The notes under the pieces are model-generated. The model searched no databases, was not told the origin of the DNA, and worked only from the letters and a program-made list of their open reading frames with translations. Source: Faecalibacterium prausnitzii (GTDB taxonomy: Bacteria > Bacillota > Clostridia > Oscillospirales > Ruminococcaceae). From it: a DNA stretch of 10,802 nt. The DNA is taken from positions 774 through 11,575 of the forward strand of contig DCCL01000146.1 in assembly GCA_002313795.1 (NCBI GenBank). Direction: 5' to 3'. This document shows positions 1 through 8,201 of the stretch, piece after piece; the stretch's first letter is position 1, and the number at the start of each line of letters is the position of its first letter. A program made the position numbers and the translations under genes.

Positions 1-1
1 C

Positions 2-844
2 CAGGCTGTCATTGCCGCCGTGCTGGCAGCGGCCGCAGTGTGCGGCGCGGCCGCGCCTGCCGTGCCGGTAAAGGATACCATCAAGCAGGCCGCAGGCGGC
101 AGTGGAAAAACGGTGCCGGAACACTGCATGGTGAAATCTACCCCCGACCGCAGCACCCTCTACGCCGTCCAGACGCCCCAGTGCTTTGACCGCGCGGAAT
201 ATCTCAAAGCGCTGGAAGAACTGGACGAAGACAGCGCCCGCCTCGTCACCGACGATTGCAGCCTGTTTGAGCTGACCGGACGCCCGGTGGAGCTGGTGCA
301 GGGCGACTATACGAACATCAAGATCACGACCCGGGAAGATCTGCCCCGGAAAGAGAACGGAGGAAAAACGATGCGCATTGGTCACGGATATGACGTTCAC
401 CGTCTGGTGGAGGGCCGCAAGCTGATCCTGGGCGGCGTGGAGATCCCCTATGAAAAGGGTCTGCTGGGCCACTCGGACGCCGATGTGCTGGCCCATGCCG
501 TCATGGATGCTGTGCTGGGTGCCGCCGCCCTGGGCGATATCGGTCAGCACTTCCCCGACACGGCGGCAGAGTATGCCGGAGCGGACAGCCTTGTGCTGGC
601 CCGCCGGGTGGCAGAAATCGTGGCAGAGCACGGCTGGCGCATTGAGAACATCGACGCCACCATCCTCTGCCAGAAGCCCAAGCTGGCGCCCCATATCCCG
701 GCCATGCGCCAGAAGCTGGCCGATGCCTTCGGGATGCCGGTGGATGCGGTGAGCGTCAAAGCCACCACGGAAGAGCACCTGGGCTTTACCGGCGAGGGTC
801 TGGGCATTGCGGCCCATGCCGTCGCCCTCATCGAAGCAGTGTAA
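2..844 (+). CDS. ispDF: IspD-IspF fusion (MEP cytidylyltransferase / MECDP synthase), 5' end outside window
   Basis: Two consecutive MEP-pathway enzymes of isoprenoid synthesis lie in one frame. IspD couples CTP to 2-C-methyl-D-erythritol 4-phosphate; IspF cyclises the later diphosphate to 2,4-cyclodiphosphate with CMP release. The frame is open from base 2, so the IspD nucleotide-binding N-terminus is cut off by the window edge. The visible IspD part has the family signatures [17 protein letters not shown] and [10 protein letters not shown] (the last ending at base 343). Only nine residues (344-370) then separate it from [12 protein letters not shown], the IspF start. The usual C-terminal helix of stand-alone IspD is missing, as expected for a fusion. 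The IspF half is 157 residues, normal length. It has the metal ligands D8, H10 and H42, the [10 protein letters not shown] segment, and the terminal [13 protein letters not shown] block with T132, T133 and E135. No stop lies between the halves. cdaA starts 17 bases downstream. Whether one fused or two proteins are made is not settled by sequence. Confidence 0.93.
   Translation, partial: QAVIAAVLAAAAVCGAAAPAVPVKDTIKQAAGGSGKTVPEHCMVKSTPDRSTLYAVQTPQCFDRAEYLKALEELDEDSARLVTDDCSLFELTGRPVELVQGDYTNIKITTREDLPRKENGGKTMRIGHGYDVHRLVEGRKLILGGVEIPYEKGLLGHSDADVLAHAVMDAVLGAAALGDIGQHFPDTAAEYAGADSLVLARRVAEIVAEHGWRIENIDATILCQKPKLAPHIPAMRQKLADAFGMPVDAVSVKATTEEHLGFTGEGLGIAAHAVALIEAV
359..363 (+). promoter_or_regulatory. 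Internal ribosome binding site before the IspF start
   Basis: GGAGG lies 7 bases before ATG 371, inside the in-frame IspD-IspF linker. Strength and spacing match the ribosome sites of the other genes in this run. The ATG opens exactly at the conserved IspF N-terminus ([10 protein letters not shown]). The site therefore looks able to start a free 157-residue IspF in addition to the fused product. Use in the cell is inferred. Confidence 0.6.
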
Positions 845-861
845 ACGGGAGAGTGTGACCC

Positions 862-1761
862 ATGACTCTGAACTCTATCGTAGCGAACTTCCAGACCTTC
901 AAGCTGGTAGATCTGCTGGATATCCTCATCATCGCGTTCCTCATCTACCAGCTGCTGGGCATCGTCAACCGCACCCGCGCCGGCCAGCTGGCCAAGGGCG
1001 CGCTCATCGTGATGGTGGTCTATCTGGTGGCCAACATCCTGAATATGCGCACCGTCACATGGCTGCTGAACTCCCTGCTTCAGGTCGGCCTGCTGACGCT
1101 GGTGGTGCTGTTCCAGCCTGAGATACGGCGCGCTCTGGAACGGATGGGCCAGACCGACCAGTGGGCGGCCCGCTTCTTCAACAAGAACCGCTACAACGAT
1201 ACCAGTCTGAAAGGGGTATGGCGCAGCGCCATCATCGCCATCTGCGATGCCGCGGAGCGCTTTTCCGAGACCAAGACCGGCGCGCTCATCGTGCTGGAAC
1301 GGAACACCAACCTCTCGGAGATCGTCCGCACCGGTACGCCGGTGAACAGCGTGGTCAACCTCGAAGTGCTGGGCACCATCTTCTATGAGGGCACGCCTCT
1401 CCACGACGGTGCCGCCATCATTGAGAATGGGCGCATCAAGGCCGCAGGCTGTGTGCTGCCCCTCTCCAACAACCTCGACCTCGGCAAGGATATGGGTACC
1501 CGCCACCGTGCCTGCCTGGGTATTGCGGAGAACTCCGACGCCATCGCCATCGTGGTCAGCGAGGAGACGGGCATTATTTCCATGGCCAAGAACGGTGTGC
1601 TGATCCGCCACTTTGACCGCCAGACCCTCTATACCCGCCTGGTGGATGAAATGATCCCCAAGGAGAGCACCAGCGAAAAGAACGCCGCCGAGGGCTGGAA
1701 GGCCCGGGGCAAGCGCCTGCTGAACTGGATGAACACCAAGGAGGAGGATGAGCAGGAATGA
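862..1761 (+). CDS. cdaA: Membrane diadenylate cyclase CdaA (c-di-AMP synthase)
   Basis: Makes cyclic di-AMP from two ATP at the membrane. In Firmicutes this messenger controls potassium and osmolyte uptake and cell-wall homeostasis. The 299 residues include three hydrophobic helices at about 17-35, 42-60 and 64-84, then a short basic/coiled linker (FQPEIRRALERMG, 84-96). The DAC catalytic domain covers about 115-255. It carries the two diagnostic motifs, DGA at 182-184 (in LHDGAAII) and RHR at 214-216 (in GTRHRA), plus the GALIVLER strand at 140-147. The tail after 265 is charged. Length and layout are those of CdaA (YbbP/DacA), not of DisA or CdaS. The start has GGGAG at 847-851, 10 bases before ATG, and precedes the first membrane helix by the usual distance. 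The stop overlaps the cdaR start by 4 bases, so translation is probably coupled. Confidence 0.97.
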   Translation: MTLNSIVANFQTFKLVDLLDILIIAFLIYQLLGIVNRTRAGQLAKGALIVMVVYLVANILNMRTVTWLLNSLLQVGLLTLVVLFQPEIRRALERMGQTDQWAARFFNKNRYNDTSLKGVWRSAIIAICDAAERFSETKTGALIVLERNTNLSEIVRTGTPVNSVVNLEVLGTIFYEGTPLHDGAAIIENGRIKAAGCVLPLSNNLDLGKDMGTRHRACLGIAENSDAIAIVVSEETGIISMAKNGVLIRHFDRQTLYTRLVDEMIPKESTSEKNAAEGWKARGKRLLNWMNTKEEDEQE

Positions 1762-3053
1762 GCAGTGAGCAGAACAACGGCACCAATCCCCCTGTCACCC
1801 ATAAGAAAAATTTGCTGAACGACCGCCGCATCCGGCTGCTGCTGTCGGTTCTGGGTGCAGTCATCGCCTGGATGGCTGTCACCATCGTGGTGCAGCCCGG
1901 CACGACGACCACCATCTATAATGTCCCCGTGGATTTCACCTACGATTCCGCAGCCTATACGGCCCGGGGCCTGAGCATCGTCAGTGCAGAGGATAAGACC
2001 GTCAACCTGAAACTCTCCGGCGACGGCTACACCATCGGCAGCCTGTCGGCCAATGATTTCGTGGTCTATCCGGACTGGTCCAGTGTCCGGGACAGCGGCG
2101 AAAAGACCCTGCGCTTACAGGTGCGCAGCCAGAGCACCCTGCTCACCGGCGTCACGGTCTCCATCGAGGGGGCCAACACGGTGGATGTGGTGTTCGATGT
2201 GGTGGAGGAAAAGACCCTTCCCATTCAGGTGACGACGAACTATCTGAAAATCGCAGACGGCTATATCCTCTATGGCACCGAAGTCTCCAAGGAGACCGTC
2301 ACCCTCTCCGGCCCCAGCACAGAGCTGAGCCAGGTGGAGACCTGTACCGCTGAAGTGACCCACAAGGGTGAGCTGACCAGCCCGATCACGCTGGACACCG
2401 ACCTGCGGTTCTACACCCGCAGCGGCAGCGAGGTGAAGTTCGAGTACACTACGCTGGAAGAGGAAAGCGTGGAAGTGACGCTGCAGGTGTATAAGCTGGC
2501 GACTCTGCCGGTCGAGGTGAATTTCATCAATACGCCGAAAGATTTTGATTCCTCCGTGCTGGCTTACTCCCTGAGCAAGAAGACGCTCAATGTGGCAGGC
2601 CCGGAATCTCAGATCAACAAGATGACCAGCATCTCTGCGGGCACCATCGACCTGTCCACCTTTGCTCTAGATAAGGTGTATGAGATGCCCATCGAGCTGC
2701 CCAACGGCATCCGGCTTCTGGATAACATCTCCAGCATCACCGTCAGCTTCGACAGCTCCCGTCTGGAGACCAAGACCATGAACCTGCCCGCCAGCTGTGT
2801 GCAGGTCGTCAACCTGCCCTCCAGCTATACGCTGACGGTGGAGACGGAGCGGCTGATGAATGTGACCCTCTGCGGCCCGGTGGGCTCACTGGAAGCCCTG
2901 AACCCGGAGCAGGTGGTCATTGAGATCGACGCAGACGACTTCTCTGTGGCCATTGGCCGGCAGAACATCGCCTGCCGCCTGTATGTACCTTCCAACGATA
3001 AGATTTTTGCGCTGGGCAGCTATATGGTGCAGTGCAAGATAGAAAGTAACTGA
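1758..3053 (+). CDS. cdaR: CdaA regulator CdaR (YbbR-repeat protein)
   Basis: Membrane-anchored partner that binds CdaA and tunes its cyclase activity in studied Firmicutes. The 431 residues have a short basic cytoplasmic N-terminus and one membrane helix at about 24-45. The extracytoplasmic remainder is made of beta-rich YbbR repeats. I count four: about 52-148, 152-244, 248-331 and 337-428. Each pairs a 'LPV.V' type opening strand (for example TLPIQV at 153, TLPVEV at 249) with a later 'L.L.GP' type strand (VTLSGPSTEL at 181, LNVAGPESQI at 277, VTLCGPVGSL at 369). Two overlapping GGAGG-like sites in the end of cdaA (1740-1748) serve the ATG at 1758, which overlaps the cdaA stop. The length is a little under that of the B. 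subtilis protein. In many Firmicutes glmM follows, but here a flavoprotein gene follows after 4 bases. Confidence 0.94.
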   Translation: MSSEQNNGTNPPVTHKKNLLNDRRIRLLLSVLGAVIAWMAVTIVVQPGTTTTIYNVPVDFTYDSAAYTARGLSIVSAEDKTVNLKLSGDGYTIGSLSANDFVVYPDWSSVRDSGEKTLRLQVRSQSTLLTGVTVSIEGANTVDVVFDVVEEKTLPIQVTTNYLKIADGYILYGTEVSKETVTLSGPSTELSQVETCTAEVTHKGELTSPITLDTDLRFYTRSGSEVKFEYTTLEEESVEVTLQVYKLATLPVEVNFINTPKDFDSSVLAYSLSKKTLNVAGPESQINKMTSISAGTIDLSTFALDKVYEMPIELPNGIRLLDNISSITVSFDSSRLETKTMNLPASCVQVVNLPSSYTLTVETERLMNVTLCGPVGSLEALNPEQVVIEIDADDFSVAIGRQNIACRLYVPSNDKIFALGSYMVQCKIESN

Positions 3054-3057
3054 GTAT

Positions 3058-4653
3058 ATGATCCTGATTCGTGATATCCGCCTGCCCCTCTCCGCCGGAG
3101 AGCAGCAGGCCTATGAAAGAGCGCTCCGTATCGCCCGCATCCCACACAGCAAGGTGGGCCACCTCGGCATCGCAAAGCTGTCGGTGGATGCCCGCCACGG
3201 CCAGCCTAAACTGGTGTATACGGTGGCCGTCACCCTGAAAGAAGAAGGGGAGGAGGCCGCTTATGCAGGGGCTTCGCCCAGCGTCACCGCCCGGGGCAAA
3301 ACAGACTTTTCGGTGGAGAACGGCACCCTGCCGCTGGTTCACCGGCCTGTGGTCTGCGGCCTCGGCCCGGCAGGCCTGTTTGCTGCGCTGCTGCTGGCCC
3401 GGCAGGGCTATCGGCCCATCGTGCTGGAACGGGGCCCGGCCCTGGAAGACCGGGTGAAGGCCGTAGAGCATTTCTCTGCTACCGGCGAACTGGATGAGAA
3501 CGCCAACATCCAGTTCGGCGAGGGCGGTGCAGGCACCTTCTCAGACGGCAAACTCACCACCCGCATCGGCGATGAGCTCTGCGGGTTCGTGACGGAGGTC
3601 TTTCTGGAGCATGGTGCGCCCAAAGAGATCGCGTGGCAGCAGAAGCCCCATGTGGGTACCGACCTGCTGCGGGGCGTCATCACCTCCATCCGCAAGGAAA
3701 TCGAATCGCTGGGCGGCGAGGTGTATTTCAACACGGCCCTCACCGGATTTGAGCGGAAAAACGGCCAGCTGGTGGGCATCCATACCACCGGCGGCACATT
3801 TCCCTGTGAGGCGCTGGTGTTTGCAGTGGGGCATTCTGCCCGTGACACCTTCGGGATGCTGATGGACAGCGGCCTTGTGCTGGAATGCAAGCCCTTCAGT
3901 GTGGGCTTCCGGGCGGAGCATCTCCAATCCGAGATCGAGAAGAGCCTTTACCACGAGGCCGCAGGCCATCCGGCCCTGCCCAGAGGCGAGTATCAGCTTT
4001 CACAGCATGTTGATAAACGGTGTGTGTATACGTTCTGTATGTGCCCTGGCGGTCAGGTGGTGGCTTCGGCCAGCGAAAAGGGCCGGGTCGTCACCAATGG
4101 CATGAGCTACCATGCCCGCAGCGGCAGGAATGCCAACGCGGCCGTCGTGGTGAGCGTGGGCGGCGAGGATTTTGAAAATGACCCCCGGAAAGCCATCGCG
4201 TTCCAGCGGGAGCTGGAAGCCCGGGCTTATGCCGCAGGCCGTCCCGGCGGGGAGTATGCCGCCCCGGCGGAGAACATCCAGAGCTTCCTTGAGGGAAAGG
4301 GCCAGTTGAACATCGGCCGGGTCCAGCCCACCTATGACCGGGGCGTGACCGCTGCCGACCTGGGTGCGCTGCTGCCTGATGAACTGGCCAAGACCCTGCG
4401 TGCAGGTCTGCGGGCCTACGAGCGGAAGATCGTGGGTTACACCGCTCCGGAAGCCATCCTGACCGGTCTCGAGACCCGCACCAGCAGCCCGGTGCGGCTG
4501 AAGCGGGAGGATGATTTTGAATGCGCCCAGCTGGCGGGATTGTATCCCTGCGGCGAGGGTGCCGGATATGCAGGCGGCATCATGAGCGCCGCCGTGGATG
4601 GTCTGCGGGTGGCCCGCGCCATCATCAGCCGGTACAGCCCGGCAGAAGGGTGA
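3058..4653 (+). CDS. FAD-dependent dehydrogenase, COG2509 type, substrate unknown
   Basis: A 531-residue predicted cytoplasmic flavoprotein; I see no signal peptide or membrane helix. The first 90 residues form a small N-terminal domain (MILIRDIRLPL..., with KLVYTVAVTL) typical of this family. The dinucleotide-binding motif GLGPAG follows at 101-106, with the acidic strand end VLER at 122-125. GEGGAGTFSDGKLTTR at 154-169 and CMCPGGQVVAS at 327-337 are family blocks. The FAD-closing motif is YPCGEGAGYAGGIMSAAVDG at 496-515. Family members are annotated only as uncharacterised FAD/NAD(P) oxidoreductases, so the reaction is not known and I assign none. The start is 4 bases after the cdaR stop, with no clear GGAGG. 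Initiation probably depends on ribosomes finishing cdaR. The next gene starts 8 bases after the stop. Cofactor binding is well supported and partner electron carriers are unknown. Confidence 0.9.
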   Translation: MILIRDIRLPLSAGEQQAYERALRIARIPHSKVGHLGIAKLSVDARHGQPKLVYTVAVTLKEEGEEAAYAGASPSVTARGKTDFSVENGTLPLVHRPVVCGLGPAGLFAALLLARQGYRPIVLERGPALEDRVKAVEHFSATGELDENANIQFGEGGAGTFSDGKLTTRIGDELCGFVTEVFLEHGAPKEIAWQQKPHVGTDLLRGVITSIRKEIESLGGEVYFNTALTGFERKNGQLVGIHTTGGTFPCEALVFAVGHSARDTFGMLMDSGLVLECKPFSVGFRAEHLQSEIEKSLYHEAAGHPALPRGEYQLSQHVDKRCVYTFCMCPGGQVVASASEKGRVVTNGMSYHARSGRNANAAVVVSVGGEDFENDPRKAIAFQRELEARAYAAGRPGGEYAAPAENIQSFLEGKGQLNIGRVQPTYDRGVTAADLGALLPDELAKTLRAGLRAYERKIVGYTAPEAILTGLETRTSSPVRLKREDDFECAQLAGLYPCGEGAGYAGGIMSAAVDGLRVARAIISRYSPAEG

Positions 4654-4661
4654 GAATTTGA

Positions 4662-6071
4662 ATGACTGATCGTGAAAACGATTCCAAAAATACAGCGCAG
4701 GACAGCGAAGGCCGTCAGGTGCAGCAGGAGCTGGAACGTCAGCTCCGGGAGCTGGGCGATACCATGTCCGACGCTTTCCGCCACGGCTTTGAGGGCCGGG
4801 GCGAAGAGATCGGCGACCGGGCCTGGGATGTGGGACGCGCTGCGGTGAATGCCGCCAACTATGGTATCTCCGAGGCAGGCAAAGCCTTTCAGGCCGGAAA
4901 GCAGCAGTACCAGAAGCGGGCCGAAGAGGCGAGAGCTGAGGCACAGGCCCGGAACAGCCGGGCAGATGCGGCAAGGCAGACCGCCGAAGGCTCCGGGGAT
5001 GCCGGCGGGATGCCTCAGTGGTTCCGGCAGGTGTTCACCGGAAAGCCCGAAACGACCCCCATCGACGACATCCGCACCAGTGCGAAAAAACGCCGCAGCG
5101 GCGGCACGGCCATGATGGTGACCGGCATCGTGTTCACGGTGCTGTTCGGCATCACGGCCATTGCCTGTTTTGGGGCAGCGGGGATGTTCACTCCCAATGG
5201 GGCCATCCTGAACGCCATCGTCGCCGATGAGATGGCAGGGGATATGCTGGTGAGCAACGCCGTGGCGATGGGCAATTTTGCCCTGGGCGCTGTCCGGGTC
5301 ACAGGCTGGTGCTTTACCGCTGTGACGGCAGTGTTCGTCTGGCTCCTCACCGCAGGTGTCTCCCGGATAAAGGCGGCCAAGACGCTGGAACTCTATGCCG
5401 ACACTGCGGAAGGCTTCGACTGGCATAAAGGGCTGTCCCTCTCCATGCTGGCCGACCTGACCCATAAGAGAAAGGCAAAGGCGCTCCGGATGCTGCGGAA
5501 GTTCATCCACAAAGGCTGGCTCAGCGGCTGGCTGGATGAGAAAAACGACAAGCTCTACCTGACGGCAGAGGACTACCGCACGGCACAGGAGCAGCCGGAG
5601 CCTCGGCCAGAACCGGCACAGAATACGGAAAGCGCCGAAAAGGCCGAAGACGTGCCCCTGAACCTTGAGACGGCCCGGCGGTTCGCGCAGGTGCTGGAAA
5701 AGGAAGCCCCCCTTATGGAGGATGAGCGGGCTGTGGAGGAACTGCACCATATGCAGAAGACCACCGAGTCCATCTGCGCCTGGCTGGAATCCCACCCGGA
5801 GAGCCTGCCCAAAGCCCGTCGCTTTGCGGAATATTATATCCCCACCACCCTCAAGCTCCTGCACACTTACAATGATGTGCAGGGCCAGCAGGGCGGGAAC
5901 GCCGAGGCCATCCGCCGGGATATCGCAGGCATCCTGCATACCCTGAATCAGGCGTATGACAACCTCTATGATAAGCTGCTGTCGGACATGGCACTGGATG
6001 TTTCCAGTGAGATTGCGGCCCTGCAGGGAATGCTGGCCAATGACGGCCTGGCAGGGGAGGGACTGCAATGA
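4662..6071 (+). CDS. XpaC-like membrane protein (PF10112, '5-bromo-4-chloroindolyl phosphate hydrolysis' family)
   Basis: A 469-residue protein in four parts. Residues 1-115 are charged, Gln/Glu/Ala-rich and probably helical or coiled. Two membrane helices follow at about 148-172 and 208-232. Residues 258-305 (LSLSMLADLT...GWLSGWLDEKNDKLYLT) have the helix-helix-wing pattern of a winged-helix fold, though I see no proof of DNA binding. After a Pro/Glu spacer (309-331), residues 335-463 match my memory of the XpaC / PF10112 C-terminus: a helical bundle with FAEYYIPTTLKLLHTYND, LNQAYDNLYDKL and the ending LDVSSEIAALQGMLANDGL. The family name comes from an old dye-hydrolysis phenotype in Bacillus, and no enzymatic activity should be assumed. 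Its usual companion is telA (toxic-anion resistance), which is not in this window. AAGGG at 4646-4650 is a modest ribosome site. The stop overlaps the recJ start by 4 bases. Confidence 0.72.
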   Translation: MTDRENDSKNTAQDSEGRQVQQELERQLRELGDTMSDAFRHGFEGRGEEIGDRAWDVGRAAVNAANYGISEAGKAFQAGKQQYQKRAEEARAEAQARNSRADAARQTAEGSGDAGGMPQWFRQVFTGKPETTPIDDIRTSAKKRRSGGTAMMVTGIVFTVLFGITAIACFGAAGMFTPNGAILNAIVADEMAGDMLVSNAVAMGNFALGAVRVTGWCFTAVTAVFVWLLTAGVSRIKAAKTLELYADTAEGFDWHKGLSLSMLADLTHKRKAKALRMLRKFIHKGWLSGWLDEKNDKLYLTAEDYRTAQEQPEPRPEPAQNTESAEKAEDVPLNLETARRFAQVLEKEAPLMEDERAVEELHHMQKTTESICAWLESHPESLPKARRFAEYYIPTTLKLLHTYNDVQGQQGGNAEAIRRDIAGILHTLNQAYDNLYDKLLSDMALDVSSEIAALQGMLANDGLAGEGLQ

Positions 6072-8200
6072 CCTACCGTGCCTGGAACATCAAAAACGTT
6101 GACCGCGCCGCTGTGCGGGAGCTGACCGCAGCCATCGCCCAGCAGAACACCGAAGAACTGGAATATAACAGCATGGACGAAGAGCCGTGGAGCGAGGAAA
6201 AATACCACTCTGTCTTCGCGGCCCAGCAGCGGGAGAGCGGCCTGCTGGCCGGCATCCTCGCGGCCCGGGGCATCACCGACCCCACCGAGGCCCTGACCCT
6301 TTTGGCAGGCGAAGAAGAGCTCAGCGACCCCATGCTGCTTACTGATATGGACAAAGCCTGTGAGCGCATCCTGCAGGCTATCGACGAGGGGGAGACCATC
6401 GTGGTCTTTGGCGACTACGATGTGGACGGCGTGACCGCCACCGCCCTGCTCTATCAGCACCTCAAGGGGATGGGCGCTGCCGTCAAGTGTATGCTGCCCA
6501 GCCGGGAGGGCGATGGCTACGGCCTCTCAAAGAACGCCATCCAGTCCATCTATGATAAGGGATGCCGCCTCATCGTCACGGTGGATAACGGCATCTCTGC
6601 CGTGGAGGAGGCCGCGTTTGCGGCTTCCCTCGGTATCGACCTCATCATCACCGACCACCATCTGCCCCACGAGACCCTGCCGCAGGCGGTGGCCGTGGTA
6701 GACCCCCGCCGGGCCGACGACCACAGCCCCTTCAAGGGCCTGTGCGGCGCGGGCGTGGCCTTCAAGCTCTGCGCCGCGTTGGACGGGTGCCCGCCGGAGG
6801 AGATGCTGGAATACTGCGGCGACCTTGCCGCTGTGGGCACGGTGGCTGACGTTATGCCCCTGACGGGAGAGAACCGCACTATTGTCAAGGCGGGACTGAA
6901 ACAGCTTCAGAATACCGACCGGCCAGGCTTCTGCGCCCTGCTGGAAGAGGTGGGCCTTACCGGAAAGCCGGTGACAGCGGAGAATATCAGCTACGCCATC
7001 GCTCCCCGCATCAATGCGGCAGGCCGGATGGACAGTGCTGTTACCGCACTGCAGCTGGTGCTCTGCGAGGACGAAGACCGGGCCGAAGAACTGGCCCAGA
7101 AACTGAATGAGATCAATATCCACCGTCAGGAGACGGAACTGGAGATCGTCAAAGCGGCACAGGCCCTGCTGGATGCAGAGCCGGAGCGGCTGGAAGACCG
7201 GGTCATCCTCATCTGGGGAAAGGACTGGCACCCCGGCGTCATCGGCATCGTGGCTTCCCGCCTGGTGGAAAAGACCGGGCGCCCGGTCATCGTGGTGTCG
7301 GTGGATGAGCACGGCGAGGGCAAGGGCAGCGGCCGCAGCGTGCAGGGCTTCAACCTGCATGAGTGCATCGCCTCCTGTGCGGATATCCTGCTCCGCTTCG
7401 GCGGCCACGCCATGGCAGCAGGTCTCTCGGTGAAAGAAGAGAAACTTCCGCAGCTCCGGCAGCGGCTCAACGACTGGGCGGCACGGGAATGCCCCGTGCT
7501 CCATACCCCGCCGCTGGAATGTGACCTGTCCGTCCGTCTGGACCGCATCACCGTGGAGAGCGTCCGCAGCCTCGACCAGCTGGCCCCCTATGGCGCCGAG
7601 AACCCCAGCCCAGTGTTCGTGCTGCAGAAGGCCGTGGTGGAGGGTATGTATGCCGTCTCCGAGGGCAAGCACACCCGGCTGCGGCTCCGGCAGGGGAATG
7701 CCAGCATCTACGCGGTCTGGTTCGGGATGCACCCGGAGCAGGTGCCCTATGCCACTGGCGATGTGGTGGATGCTGCCATCAGCCTTTCGGTCTACGATTC
7801 GCCCCGGGGCGCACAGCTCTCCGGGCGCATCATCGAGCTGCACCCGGCGGGTCTGGGCAACACGGCCGCAGAGCAGGCCGCTCTGGTGCAGGCGCTCCGC
7901 CGGGGCACCCCCCTGACGCCGGAGCAGAAAGAAAGCATCGCTCCGGAGCGGAGCCATATCATCACAGTCTATCGGGAGCTGCAGGCGCGGCGCTGGCACG
8001 CCGAGGATCTGCAGCCTCTGTTTGCAAAACTCGGCGAGGAGAACACCGGTCGCACGTTGGTGGCCGTCTCCGCGCTGGAACAGGTCGGCCTTATCACAGC
8101 GGCTGACCACGGAGGGGCAAAATTCTGGGAGCTTGTTCCCGCCACCGGCAAGAAGAACCTTGCCGATGCCCCCATCCTGAAATGTCTGGAGGAACGATAA
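6068..8200 (+). CDS. recJ: Single-stranded-DNA 5'-3' exonuclease RecJ
   Basis: Degrades single-stranded DNA from the 5' end in recombination repair (RecF pathway), mismatch repair and fork rescue; it needs Mn or Mg and acts in the cytoplasm. The 710 residues contain the full DHH-family motif set: FGDYDVDG at 114-121, VDNG at 172-175, TDHH at 195-198, GDLAAVGTVADVMPL at 251-265 and PRINAAGRM at 313-321. The DHHA1 part has WHPGVIGIVASRL at 387-399, GSGRS at 420-424 and FGGHAMAAG at 444-452. An OB-like DNA-binding region covers about 484-592. A C-terminal extension (about 600-710) of the kind found in Firmicute RecJ proteins follows and is absent from the shorter E. coli enzyme. No catalytic residue appears lost. 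GGAGG at 6056-6060, 7 bases before ATG, lies in the end of the previous gene. rel begins 1 base after the stop, matching the recJ...relA order of Bacillus but without apt. Confidence 0.97.
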   Translation: MTYRAWNIKNVDRAAVRELTAAIAQQNTEELEYNSMDEEPWSEEKYHSVFAAQQRESGLLAGILAARGITDPTEALTLLAGEEELSDPMLLTDMDKACERILQAIDEGETIVVFGDYDVDGVTATALLYQHLKGMGAAVKCMLPSREGDGYGLSKNAIQSIYDKGCRLIVTVDNGISAVEEAAFAASLGIDLIITDHHLPHETLPQAVAVVDPRRADDHSPFKGLCGAGVAFKLCAALDGCPPEEMLEYCGDLAAVGTVADVMPLTGENRTIVKAGLKQLQNTDRPGFCALLEEVGLTGKPVTAENISYAIAPRINAAGRMDSAVTALQLVLCEDEDRAEELAQKLNEINIHRQETELEIVKAAQALLDAEPERLEDRVILIWGKDWHPGVIGIVASRLVEKTGRPVIVVSVDEHGEGKGSGRSVQGFNLHECIASCADILLRFGGHAMAAGLSVKEEKLPQLRQRLNDWAARECPVLHTPPLECDLSVRLDRITVESVRSLDQLAPYGAENPSPVFVLQKAVVEGMYAVSEGKHTRLRLRQGNASIYAVWFGMHPEQVPYATGDVVDAAISLSVYDSPRGAQLSGRIIELHPAGLGNTAAEQAALVQALRRGTPLTPEQKESIAPERSHIITVYRELQARRWHAEDLQPLFAKLGEENTGRTLVAVSALEQVGLITAADHGGAKFWELVPATGKKNLADAPILKCLEER
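8188..8192 (+). promoter_or_regulatory. Ribosome binding site for full-length rel
   Basis: GGAGG sits 9 bases before ATG 8202 and within the last codons of recJ. It supports the upstream start, which includes the 60-residue extension, over the internal in-frame ATGs at 8364 and 8379 that lie near the conserved domain. The second of these has no free ribosome site of its own. Confidence 0.7.
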
Positions 8201-8201
8201 G

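Noticed and set aside
29..54. Two GCGGCCGC octamers 18 bases apart
   Set aside because: Both fall in the Ala-rich stretch of IspD ([13 protein letters not shown]) and are explained by GC-rich alanine codons. There is no further repeat structure.
4669..4682. Small hairpin ATCGT-GAAA-ACGAT just after the XpaC-like start codon
   Set aside because: A 5-bp stem is short enough to occur by chance several times in 10 kb. No T-run or conserved context supports a terminator or regulator.
4658..4693. Possible promoter (TTGAAT followed by an AT-richer stretch) at the XpaC-like start
   Set aside because: No acceptable -10 hexamer lies at 16-18 bases spacing, and the sequence is explained by coding and the adjacent start.
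4437..6068. A 543-codon minus-strand open frame opposite the XpaC-like gene
   Set aside because: It spans the junction of two well-supported plus-strand genes. Its His/Gly/Leu-rich composition is typical of antisense shadows, and no ribosome site or motif supports it.
6527..8110. A 527-codon minus-strand open frame opposite recJ
   Set aside because: It is opposite an intact recJ with all catalytic motifs, and its composition is shadow-like with no family resemblance.
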